Shown here: one piece after another, positions 8,239-15,250 of the stretch
Position numbering within the stretch: the first letter of the stretch is position 1
Layout of the letters: every line of letters begins with the position of its first letter
NCBI GenBank assembly: GCA_020051695.1
Contig: JAGVQM010000016.1
Location: 51,411-115,410 of the forward strand
Direction: 5' to 3'
DNA from: Candidatus Zixiibacteriota bacterium
GTDB lineage: Bacteria > Zixibacteria > MSB-5A5 > WJJR01 > JAJRUJ01
Length of the DNA stretch: 64,000 nt
Notes under the pieces: generated by a model
Databases searched by the model: none
Told to the model about the DNA's origin: nothing
The model's input: the letters and a program-made list of their open reading frames with translations, nothing else
Position numbers and translations under genes: made by a program

Positions 8239-9513
8239 ATGGGTCAGACAATTGCTGAAAAAATAATCGCCGATCACGCCGGGCTGCCGACGGTCGTGCC
8301 GGGGCAGATCGTAAATGTCCCGGTGGATATGGCCATGGCCAACGAACTGTCCGCTGCGCTATCGATCAAGGAATTGAACAGTTGGGGCGTGGATAAGGTT
8401 TTTGATCCCCGCAAGATTTGTTTGGTGCCCGATCACTTTACCCCCAACAAGGACCTCAATGCCGCGGCCATTGCCACTACCGTCCGCGCATTTGCGCAAA
8501 AGCATGACGTGCGCTGGTATTTTGAAGTCGGGCGCGGGGGAATCGAACATGCGGTGCTGCCGGAGGAAGGCGTGATCCTGCCGGGGCAGATCATGGTCGG
8601 CGGCGATTCGCATACCTGCACTGCGGGCGCGCTCAACTGTCTGGCTACCGGGGTCGGTTCCACTGATATTGCCTGCGCGTGGGCCACCGGTGAAGTGTGG
8701 TTGAAAGTCCCCACGTCCGCGGCGTTGGAATACACCGGGAAACTCCGTCCGCACGTGTACGGCAAGGATTTGATATTGTACACGTTGGGTGACCTGGGCA
8801 CCCCGGGGGCAACGTATATGTCGATTGAATATTTCGGGGATGTTTTCGATAATCTTCCGCTGGCCGACCGGTTCACCATGGCCAATATGGCGATCGAAGC
8901 GGGCGGGAAATGCGGCATCTTCCGCTTCGACGAAAAAACAAAAGACTTTGTTGAAGCGACCCCGCGGTTTATTGCCGAACGCCCGGCATACCACACGTTC
9001 GCGCCGGATGCCGACGCGGCCTATGCCGTCAGCCGGAAGTATGATGTTACTCATATCGAACCGCAGGTGGCCTGCCCGTTCTCCCCGGATAATGTCAAAC
9101 CGGTGTCGGAAATTGAAGACATCAAAATCGACCAGGTGGTCATCGGCTGCTGCACCAACGGCCGGCTGGAGGACCTGCAACGAGCGGCGGAAATCTTGCG
9201 CGGCCGACAAGTGGAGAAGCATGTCCGGGCCATTATCATTCCCGGCTCGCAGCGGATTGCGCGCATTGCGCATGAGACCGGTCTGTCGAACATCTTTATT
9301 GATGCCGGATGCGTGTTTTCGACGTCGACCTGCGGACCGTGTATCGGCGGGCATATGGGCGTGCTGGACGCCGACGAGGTGTGCGTCTCGACCACGAACC
9401 GGAATTTCCGGGGACGCATGGGGCACTTGACATCCGAAGTGTATTTGGCGAATACTGCGGTGGCCGCCGCCTCGGCGATAATGGGGCGGATTGGGTCACC
9501 GGATGAGTTGTAA
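8239..9513 (+). CDS. Aconitase/3-isopropylmalate dehydratase family, large subunit
   Basis: This 424-residue protein is of the LeuC/homoaconitase type-2 class. It has VPDHFTPNKDL, GGDSHTCTAGALNCLATGVGS and the three Fe-S cysteines: the first in GDSHTCT, the other two in STSTCGPCIGGHMG near residue 360. It isomerises a 2-hydroxy tricarboxylate (citrate, homocitrate or isopropylmalate) with its small subunit, encoded 30 bases downstream. The type-2 class includes isopropylmalate dehydratase, homoaconitase and bifunctional enzymes, so the name alone does not settle the pathway. The start ATG lies 10 bases after the synthase stop. Confidence 0.9.
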   Translation: MGQTIAEKIIADHAGLPTVVPGQIVNVPVDMAMANELSAALSIKELNSWGVDKVFDPRKICLVPDHFTPNKDLNAAAIATTVRAFAQKHDVRWYFEVGRGGIEHAVLPEEGVILPGQIMVGGDSHTCTAGALNCLATGVGSTDIACAWATGEVWLKVPTSAALEYTGKLRPHVYGKDLILYTLGDLGTPGATYMSIEYFGDVFDNLPLADRFTMANMAIEAGGKCGIFRFDEKTKDFVEATPRFIAERPAYHTFAPDADAAYAVSRKYDVTHIEPQVACPFSPDNVKPVSEIEDIKIDQVVIGCCTNGRLEDLQRAAEILRGRQVEKHVRAIIIPGSQRIARIAHETGLSNIFIDAGCVFSTSTCGPCIGGHMGVLDADEVCVSTTNRNFRGRMGHLTSEVYLANTAVAAASAIMGRIGSPDEL

Positions 9514-9543
9514 CAGAGGCGGACAAATAGCGCTGGAGGAAGC

Positions 9544-10038
9544 ATGATCCTCAAAGGCCGTGTGTATCGCGTGGGCGATAATATTAATACCGATGTCATT
9601 ATGCCCGGCCGGTGGTGCCATCTAACCGACGAGGCCGAACTGGCCAAACACTGTATGGAAGACCACGACCGGGATTTTCTCCAGAAAATCAAGCCCGGCG
9701 ATATTATCGTTGCCGACGAGAATTTCGGCTGCGGTTCCTCGCGGGAGGTGGCGCCCCTGTCGATCAAGGCCGCTGGGATCGGCGCCATTGTCGCGCGGAC
9801 GTATGCCCGGATTTTTTATCGCAACTGTATCAATATCGGACTGCCGATTTTCGAATCCCCCGCGTGTGCGGCGGCGACCGGGCCGGACGATGGTCTATCC
9901 ATCGATGTCTTCGGCGGGAAGATCATCAACCATACCAGGGGCGGGGAATTTGCCTTTGCGCCGTTTCCTGAATTCATGAAGACCATCATGGACAAGGGCG
10001 GTCTGCAGGGCTGGGTAATGGAAAGACTCGGGAGATGA
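9544..10038 (+). CDS. Aconitase/3-isopropylmalate dehydratase family, small subunit
   Basis: This is the 164-residue swivel-domain partner of the large subunit. It has GDNINTDVIMPGRW at the N-terminus, the substrate-binding DENFGCGSSREVAPLSIKAAGIGAIVA segment (in two parts around GCGSSRE), and FYRNCINIGLPIFE. The variable loop between the first strand and GCGSSRE, which sets substrate preference in this family, would be the place to test citrate versus isopropylmalate. GGAGGA precedes the ATG at a good distance, and its stop overlaps a possible ATG of the next gene. Confidence 0.92.
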   Translation: MILKGRVYRVGDNINTDVIMPGRWCHLTDEAELAKHCMEDHDRDFLQKIKPGDIIVADENFGCGSSREVAPLSIKAAGIGAIVARTYARIFYRNCINIGLPIFESPACAAATGPDDGLSIDVFGGKIINHTRGGEFAFAPFPEFMKTIMDKGGLQGWVMERLGR

Positions 10039-10079
10039 CACATTGCCGGACACTGATCACCTTCAACGGGAGAACAAAC

Positions 10080-11141
10080 TTGTATAATATAGCAGTAGTC
10101 GGCGGCGACGGTATCGGGCCGGAGGTTGTCCGTGAGGCGCTGAAAGTCTTAAAAAATACCAGTGAGTTGTTCGGGTTTCACTACAAAACCACCGAATATC
10201 CGTTCGGGTCGGAACATTATTTAGCCACCGGCGAGTTGATGCCCGAGGGAATCTACGATGAATTCCGGCAGCAGGACGCCATCCTCCTCGGCGCCATTGG
10301 TGACCCGCGCTGCGAAGTCGGACTGGTCGAACGGGCGGTGATCGCGGGGATTCGGTTTCAACTTGATTTATATGTCAACTTGCGGCCGATCAAGCTGTAC
10401 AGCGAATCGTTGTGCCCGATCAAGGACAAGACCTGCAAAGATGTCGATTTTGTCGTCGTGCGTGAAAACACCGAGGATGTCTACACCGGGATCGGCGGGA
10501 TTATGAAAAAGGGCACGCCCGACGAAGTCGCCATTGCCAATATGGTATTTACGCGCAAAGGTTGCGAGCAAGCGACACGATACGCCTTTGATCTGGCGCG
10601 GGCGCGCAACCAGGATAAACGGTTGACGCTCGTCGACAAGGCCAACGCGATCCGCGCGCAGGATATCTGGACTCGGACGGTCGAGGAGGTCGGCCGCGAG
10701 TATCCGGATATTACGCACGATCACGCCTATATCGACGCGGCATGTATGTGGATGATCAAAAACCCGGAATGGTTCGATGTCGTCGTGACCACAAATATTT
10801 TCGGCGACATTTTCACCGATCTGGGCGCGATGGTGCAGGGGGGGATGGGGATCGCCGCTTCGGGGAACATCCATCCGGGGCAGGTCTCGATGTTCGAGCC
10901 GATTCACGGTTCGGCGCCGAAGTATAAAGACCAGAACGTCGCCTGCCCGATTGCCGCAATCATGGCGGCGCAGATGATGCTGGATTTCCTCGGGGAGAAA
11001 AAAGCGGCAGGGGCCATCGAGGATGCCGTGACCGCGCTGTTGAAATCCGCCCGGATCACCTCGCTGGATGCCAAGTCCGGCATCCCGACTTCGGAAATGG
11101 GCAATATGGTGGTCACTGAACTCCGGAAGATTGTAAAATAG
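10080..11141 (+). CDS. Isocitrate/homoisocitrate/isopropylmalate dehydrogenase family
   Basis: This NAD(P)-dependent decarboxylating dehydrogenase (about 353 residues) converts a 2-hydroxy tricarboxylate to a 2-oxoacid and CO2. Landmarks are [14 protein letters not shown] at the start, [16 protein letters not shown], the metal-binding [25 protein letters not shown] stretch (two parts around MIKNP), and [12 protein letters not shown] prefer the TTG at 10080 because GGGAG sits just upstream and the protein then starts at the conserved [10 protein letters not shown]. An ATG at 10035 overlapping the previous stop would add 15 residues without homologue support. With the preceding three genes it completes a synthase-isomerase-dehydrogenase chain whose product is a 2-oxoacid, the class of substrate the upstream OFOR uses. 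Confidence 0.9.
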   Translation: MYNIAVVGGDGIGPEVVREALKVLKNTSELFGFHYKTTEYPFGSEHYLATGELMPEGIYDEFRQQDAILLGAIGDPRCEVGLVERAVIAGIRFQLDLYVNLRPIKLYSESLCPIKDKTCKDVDFVVVRENTEDVYTGIGGIMKKGTPDEVAIANMVFTRKGCEQATRYAFDLARARNQDKRLTLVDKANAIRAQDIWTRTVEEVGREYPDITHDHAYIDAACMWMIKNPEWFDVVVTTNIFGDIFTDLGAMVQGGMGIAASGNIHPGQVSMFEPIHGSAPKYKDQNVACPIAAIMAAQMMLDFLGEKKAAGAIEDAVTALLKSARITSLDAKSGIPTSEMGNMVVTELRKIVK

Positions 11142-11220
11142 GGGAAGACATGCCTGAGCGGGGCATGATAATCGCGGGTTTCATATTCGGGCTGCGCGCC
11201 TGACACAGGAGGTCAGACCA

Positions 11221-12411
11221 ATGGCATTTACAAAATCGTTTATTCCGTACGGTGGGTACTGGAGCAGTCCGTTTGCCAAATGGCAGGGCAGTTTTGCCAA
11301 TATGCACGCGCTGGAATTTGCGGCCCAGACCGCGCAACTGATGTTCGCCAAACGAAACATCGACCCGGCGCGGTTTGATAATATATTTTTGGGATTAACC
11401 ATTCCACAATTACAGTGCTTCTACGGCGGGCCATGGATTGCTGGGATGATCGGCAACGGCGATATTACCGGCCCGGTGGTCAACCAGGCCTGTATCACCG
11501 GTGTCGTGTGTGTAAAAATGGCGGCGCAGGATATCGACGGCGGAGTGGCTCGGACCAGTCTGGTCATTGCCGCCGACCGCTGCTCGAACGGCCCGCACGT
11601 CTACTATCCCTCACAAATCACGCCGGGGGCCACCGGCAAAGCTGAAGACTGGGTATTAGACAGTTTTGGCCGCGACCCGTGGGCCAAAGGTTCGATGATC
11701 CAGACTGCGGAAAATGTCGCCAAAGAACATAATATTACCCGTAACGAGCAGGATGAAGTTACCCAGCGCCGGTTTGAACAATACCAGATGGCGTTTGCCG
11801 ATGACCGCGCATTTCAGAAGAAATACATGATGCCGATCGAAATCGGCAAAGGGAAGAAATCCACAATCTTCGAAACCGACGAAGGAGTCTTCCCCACCAC
11901 GCTGGAGGGATTAAAAGCTCTGCGGCCGGTCATGCCCGAAGGTTCGGTGACGTTCGGTTCGCAAACGCATCCCGCCGACGGCAACGCCGGGATGGTGGTG
12001 ACCACCAAGGAAATCGCGGCCGAACTTGCTGCAGATAAAAATATCACGATTCAGTTTGTCGGTTTCGGCACCGCCCGGGTCAAGAAAGCGTTTATGCCTA
12101 CGGCTGTCGTTCCGGCGGCCAAAGCCGCGCTCAAGGATGCCGGGATTTCCGTCGCCGAGATAAAAGCGCTCAAAACACACAATCCATTTGCCGTGAACGA
12201 TATTTTCTGCTCCCGCGAGTTGGGCTTCGATATCAACGAGATGAACAATTACGGCAGCCCGTTGATCTGGGGTCACCCCCAGGGGCCGACAGCATTGCGG
12301 GTGCTGATCGAACTGATCGAAGAACTGGTGGTCAAAGGCGGCGGATATGGCTTGTTCGGCGGCTGCGCGGCCGGTGATACCGCTGCAGGGTGCGTGGTGA
12401 AGGTGGAGTGA
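11221..12411 (+). CDS. Thiolase family acyl-CoA acyltransferase
   Basis: This 396-residue thiolase would cleave a 3-oxoacyl-CoA with CoA to acetyl-CoA and a shortened acyl-CoA, or run in reverse. The nucleophile is Cys91 in NQACITGV. The usual NEAFA motif is replaced by HNPFAVND, GHPQGPTALR is present, and the second active-site cysteine lies in FGGCAAGDTAAG rather than the classical CxGGG form. It therefore belongs to a divergent thiolase subgroup. AGGAGG lies 8 bases before the ATG. It closes the + strand operon and would finish the beta-oxidation begun by the genes at 1-2519. It could act on acetoacetyl-CoA or on 3-oxopimelyl-CoA-like intermediates; the sequence does not say which. Confidence 0.88.
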   Translation: MAFTKSFIPYGGYWSSPFAKWQGSFANMHALEFAAQTAQLMFAKRNIDPARFDNIFLGLTIPQLQCFYGGPWIAGMIGNGDITGPVVNQACITGVVCVKMAAQDIDGGVARTSLVIAADRCSNGPHVYYPSQITPGATGKAEDWVLDSFGRDPWAKGSMIQTAENVAKEHNITRNEQDEVTQRRFEQYQMAFADDRAFQKKYMMPIEIGKGKKSTIFETDEGVFPTTLEGLKALRPVMPEGSVTFGSQTHPADGNAGMVVTTKEIAAELAADKNITIQFVGFGTARVKKAFMPTAVVPAAKAALKDAGISVAEIKALKTHNPFAVNDIFCSRELGFDINEMNNYGSPLIWGHPQGPTALRVLIELIEELVVKGGGYGLFGGCAAGDTAAGCVVKVE

Positions 12412-12504
12412 GATCCGGTTCGCAGTTCTCGGCGGGCTTTTAGATATATACATATTCCCCTGTAACAAAATTGCAGGGTGTTGCGTACCTCCAAGGAGGA
12501 CCTG

Positions 12505-13155
12505 ATGAATATTCCGGTTTCTCTCCAGATTGGAGATTATTTCTTAATATTCATAATCTCCGGTATAAGTGCATATATTGGTGCTTACTTCAAACAAAAG
12601 GGTAATAATCTTGCCACGCGGGAGGATATCGGCAAGATAACCAAAATTGTCGAATCAATAAAATCTAAAAACGAAGAACAGTTAGAATTATTCCGGCAAG
12701 AAAACCGAATATCACTGCAAAGTCGTGATCAGACCCACCAGCTTAGCGTTGCCGCATTGGATAAAAGGCTGACCGCGCATCAAGAAGCATATGCATTATG
12801 GTGGGAACTCCGCGGAAGTGTTAATAAAGAAGACGACATCGTTGATAATGTCGTGGAGAAATGCAAGGACTGGTGGGCCCATAACAATCTATATTTGAAT
12901 TCTAAACCGCGTGAAGCATTCATTAAGGCGTATTGCGCTGCCAGCCGACACCGTGAAGTTATTCAAACATGGAAAAACCATGATAATCGCGAGGATGACA
13001 ATAGAAGAGTCGAAGAAAACTGGGATCGAATAGAGCGTGTAGGGCAAATTATCGAAGAAGAAATGAAGTTGCCCAGTATCAAAGATGTTATTAATTCAAT
13101 TGTCGAAACCACGCCCCGCCGTATCGGCGGGGCTCAGGGGTTTCGACCTGCGTAA
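12505..13155 (+). CDS. Hypothetical protein: one N-terminal membrane helix plus coiled coil
   Basis: About 216 residues of unknown function. The ATG at 12505 has AAGGAGG at a good distance. One membrane segment (YFLIFIISGISAYIGAYF) is followed by a charged stretch containing LATREDIGKITKIVESIK, a pattern common in small membrane-anchored coiled-coil proteins of accessory regions, and a Trp-rich helical part (ALWWELRG, KCKDWWAHNN). Its base composition is visibly richer in A and T than the genes on both sides, which suggests acquisition from elsewhere. The last ~17 codons are supplied by a palindromic element, so the native C-terminus may have been lost or extended. No function is proposed. 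Confidence 0.65.
   Translation: MNIPVSLQIGDYFLIFIISGISAYIGAYFKQKGNNLATREDIGKITKIVESIKSKNEEQLELFRQENRISLQSRDQTHQLSVAALDKRLTAHQEAYALWWELRGSVNKEDDIVDNVVEKCKDWWAHNNLYLNSKPREAFIKAYCAASRHREVIQTWKNHDNREDDNRRVEENWDRIERVGQIIEEEMKLPSIKDVINSIVETTPRRIGGAQGFRPA
13102..13147. repeat. 46-bp nested palindrome at the 3' end of the preceding gene
   Basis: The outer arms GTCGAAACC (13102-13110) and GGTTTCGAC (13139-13147) and the inner arms CCCCGCCG (13114-13121) and CGGCGGGG (13125-13132) pair exactly around a TAT loop. The element lies in frame with the hypothetical gene and encodes its tail (TTPRRIGGAQGF). It may be a REP-like mobile hairpin or a transcript-end structure. Confidence 0.7.
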
Positions 13156-13202
13156 GGCGCAACTTCAAAGACCCGCCGCGGCGGAGCGGGGTGCCGAGTG
13201 TC

Positions 13203-13907
13203 ATGGCGATGAAAGAAACTATTATCAATTACGCCAAGCGTCTGTATCTGAAATTCTATACCAATCCCCTGGTCGCGCGAACCATCGCCAACCAGTTCCA
13301 TCGGCTGTATTACTATACCCCCGTCCCGGAACGGACATGGCACCGCACCTACTGGCTGGGGATTCCGCTGCTTAAATGCCCGTTCGATCTGTGGCTCTAC
13401 CAGGAAATCCTTCATCAGGTCCGGCCGGACATGATCGTTGAGTGCGGGACCGGCAACGGCGGCAGCGCGCTGTTTTTCGCCTCGATTTGTGACTTGATTG
13501 ATCATGGCCGAGTCGTGACGATCGATGTTGAAACAAAAGCGGCGCGGCCTGGGCATAATCGAATTACATACGTGCATGGTTCATCGATTGCCCCGGAGGT
13601 CCAAAGCCGGATTCGGGCGCTGGTCGGGAAATCCCAGCGGGTCATGGTCGTGCTTGATTCCGACCATACGATGAACCACGTACTGCAGGAACTGGAAATC
13701 TATAGCGAACTGGTAACCCTGGGCAGTTATCTTATTGTCGAAGACACGAATATCAACGGGCATCCGGTCGCCCCGCGGTTCGGGCCCGGTCCATGGGAAG
13801 CCGTGCAGAGCTTTCTTCACCGAAGAGATGATTTCGTCATTGACGCCGAAATGACGAAATACTATCTGAGCTTCAATCCTCAAGGGTATTTGAAGAGAAT
13901 AAAATGA
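13203..13907 (+). CDS. CmcI-like (cephalosporin hydroxylase family) methyltransferase
   Basis: About 234 residues with a SAM-methyltransferase-like Rossmann fold of the CmcI/cephalosporin hydroxylase family. VECGTGNGGSALFFASI near residue 80 is the glycine-rich SAM loop, VVTIDVE is the acidic strand, and VMVVLDSDHTMNHVLQEL and YLIVEDTNINGHPV are typical of this family. Such proteins are often found with polysaccharide or natural-product genes and are probably O-methyltransferases. Here it stands with only one partner, the downstream gene, which overlaps it by ATGA. The start is uncertain: GTG at 13191 and ATGs at 13203 and 13209 are all in frame and none has a strong ribosome site. Confidence 0.8.
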   Translation: MAMKETIINYAKRLYLKFYTNPLVARTIANQFHRLYYYTPVPERTWHRTYWLGIPLLKCPFDLWLYQEILHQVRPDMIVECGTGNGGSALFFASICDLIDHGRVVTIDVETKAARPGHNRITYVHGSSIAPEVQSRIRALVGKSQRVMVVLDSDHTMNHVLQELEIYSELVTLGSYLIVEDTNINGHPVAPRFGPGPWEAVQSFLHRRDDFVIDAEMTKYYLSFNPQGYLKRIK

Positions 13908-14776
13908 CTGCGGGTCCAACTGATGCGATCTGGATTGACGGCATTCCATGGATCATCGATGGACGGATACTGCTGCCCCGGTCGATGCCGCATGCCATCG
14001 GGACTGTCGACCGCCAAAAAGTACGCAAGGTACTGTCGGCCACCGGATCATTGCTGGCGCGCTGGACGACTACGTGGAACCGCGAACAGTCGGAATGGTG
14101 GTGGACCTGTTGTGACGACAAAGATTACGATATCGAACGCATCCCGGTCAAGAATGCCCGCCGGGATATCCGCAAGGGATTGCGCTGTTGCCGGGTCCGC
14201 CGCCTGTCCCTCGATGAATATGGCACACTTACCTACGACGTTGCAGCCGAGGCGACCCGCGTGAGCAAACATCGTCTGATTTTAGCTTCCGATTCGGAGC
14301 AGCATCGCCGGGGTATTTATACAATGGCCGAACGATGCGAAACGGAGATTTGGGGCGCTTTCGCGGACGATCGGCTGGCCGCATATGCAGTGTGTCTCTT
14401 GGCCGACAACGCGGTAAGTGTATGCACCGTGCGTTCCAATCCTCTACTCCATAACTACTGTCCGAATAATGCGTTGTTCTACGAAATCACCCGGCACTAC
14501 CTGCGGGAACGAGGAAAGTTGTACATCACCAACGGTTCACGGACGCTGTTGCACCCGACGACTATTAATGATTTTTTGCTGCGGATGGGCTATCGACGCA
14601 TTTATTGCCGTTTGAATACTGAATTGTCCGCCACGGCCCGCACCATCCTTCACTCCCAAGTCGGGCGATGGGGTAAGTATGTGGGTGCGGCGGCGCTTCT
14701 CGGTCCACGGTGGGCGAATATCGAGGCGTTTTTTAAATTAATGGAAATTTCCCGAACATTTGGACCGGCGGATTAG
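13904..14776 (+). CDS. FemAB/GNAT-like acyltransferase, unassigned
   Basis: A 290-residue protein. The layout resembles FemAB-type GNAT proteins: an Arg-rich segment (ARRDIRKGLRCCRVRRLS, ~86-103) of the kind seen before the second GNAT domain, a central EIWGAFADDRLAAYAVC strand pair, and a C-terminal FLLRMGYRRIYCRLN that matches the last strands of such folds. No active-site residue can be named. It is translationally coupled to the CmcI-like gene by an ATGA overlap, so the two probably act on the same molecule, perhaps a surface glycan or lipid. The function is inferred from the fold only. Confidence 0.55.
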   Translation: MTAGPTDAIWIDGIPWIIDGRILLPRSMPHAIGTVDRQKVRKVLSATGSLLARWTTTWNREQSEWWWTCCDDKDYDIERIPVKNARRDIRKGLRCCRVRRLSLDEYGTLTYDVAAEATRVSKHRLILASDSEQHRRGIYTMAERCETEIWGAFADDRLAAYAVCLLADNAVSVCTVRSNPLLHNYCPNNALFYEITRHYLRERGKLYITNGSRTLLHPTTINDFLLRMGYRRIYCRLNTELSATARTILHSQVGRWGKYVGAAALLGPRWANIEAFFKLMEISRTFGPAD

Positions 14777-14872
14777 ACCATGGCCTGCGGACATTGAACA
14801 ACCATGCACTTATGACGCATATCAAAGATCCCTGCACTTTGTGCGGCGGAGGACGTACATCGGGTGCAAATC

Positions 14873-15217
14873 TTATTCATGTCCTTCAATGTGATTGAGC
14901 GGAATCCATCCTCGTAAGCCCTGCTGATTTACACACCAACCCCAGCCGCTTTCCCGTCCGAGGATAGTCACCTCCTCCCCCGGTTCCACAGTGAGTTCGG
15001 TGGCGTCATAGTCGCGAAGCATGGTGCAACGGCGTTCCGCGCGCCGCACGTATTTTTCAGGCACCCAGCCCGATTTGCCTGATGGATCAGTGCACCAGAT
15101 CCAGCCGGGCCATTCACTGGTTTTATCACCTGCTGATAACACGTCGCCTTTCCGGACAATCAGCGGACTGGAGGTCGAAGCCTGGTAAGCGCGGATTACA
15201 TGATAAGTGTCAGACAT
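14873..15217 (-). CDS. Small twin-SH3-domain protein
   Basis: About 114 residues made almost entirely of two SH3-type barrels. The first has the ALYDY-like pattern YHVIRAYQAS..PLIVRKGDVL with WPGWIWCTDPSGKSGWVPEKYV. The second has CTMLRDYDATELTVEPGEEV with GWGWCVNQQGLRGWIPLNHI. There is no signal peptide or membrane segment, so it is likely cytoplasmic, which is unusual because most bacterial SH3 proteins are cell-wall associated. It converges with the FemAB-like gene and lies just downstream of the benzoyl-CoA reductase operon on the same strand (33-base gap), so it may be read through from it. No known role. Confidence 0.78.
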   Translation of the reverse strand: MSDTYHVIRAYQASTSSPLIVRKGDVLSAGDKTSEWPGWIWCTDPSGKSGWVPEKYVRRAERRCTMLRDYDATELTVEPGEEVTILGRESGWGWCVNQQGLRGWIPLNHIEGHE

Positions 15218-15250
15218 GATTGTCACGAATGATCGGTATCATCAAACAAA

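Noticed and set aside
6837..11141. Plain leucine-biosynthesis operon call for the LeuA/C/D/B-like genes
   Set aside because: Family membership alone would allow it, but the coupling to OFOR and beta-oxidation genes and the missing LeuA regulatory domain make it only one of three options, so no leu symbols were assigned.
13172..13192. Second CCGCCGCGGCGG-type palindrome as a separate repeat element
   Set aside because: Too short and GC-simple to distinguish from chance in this composition.
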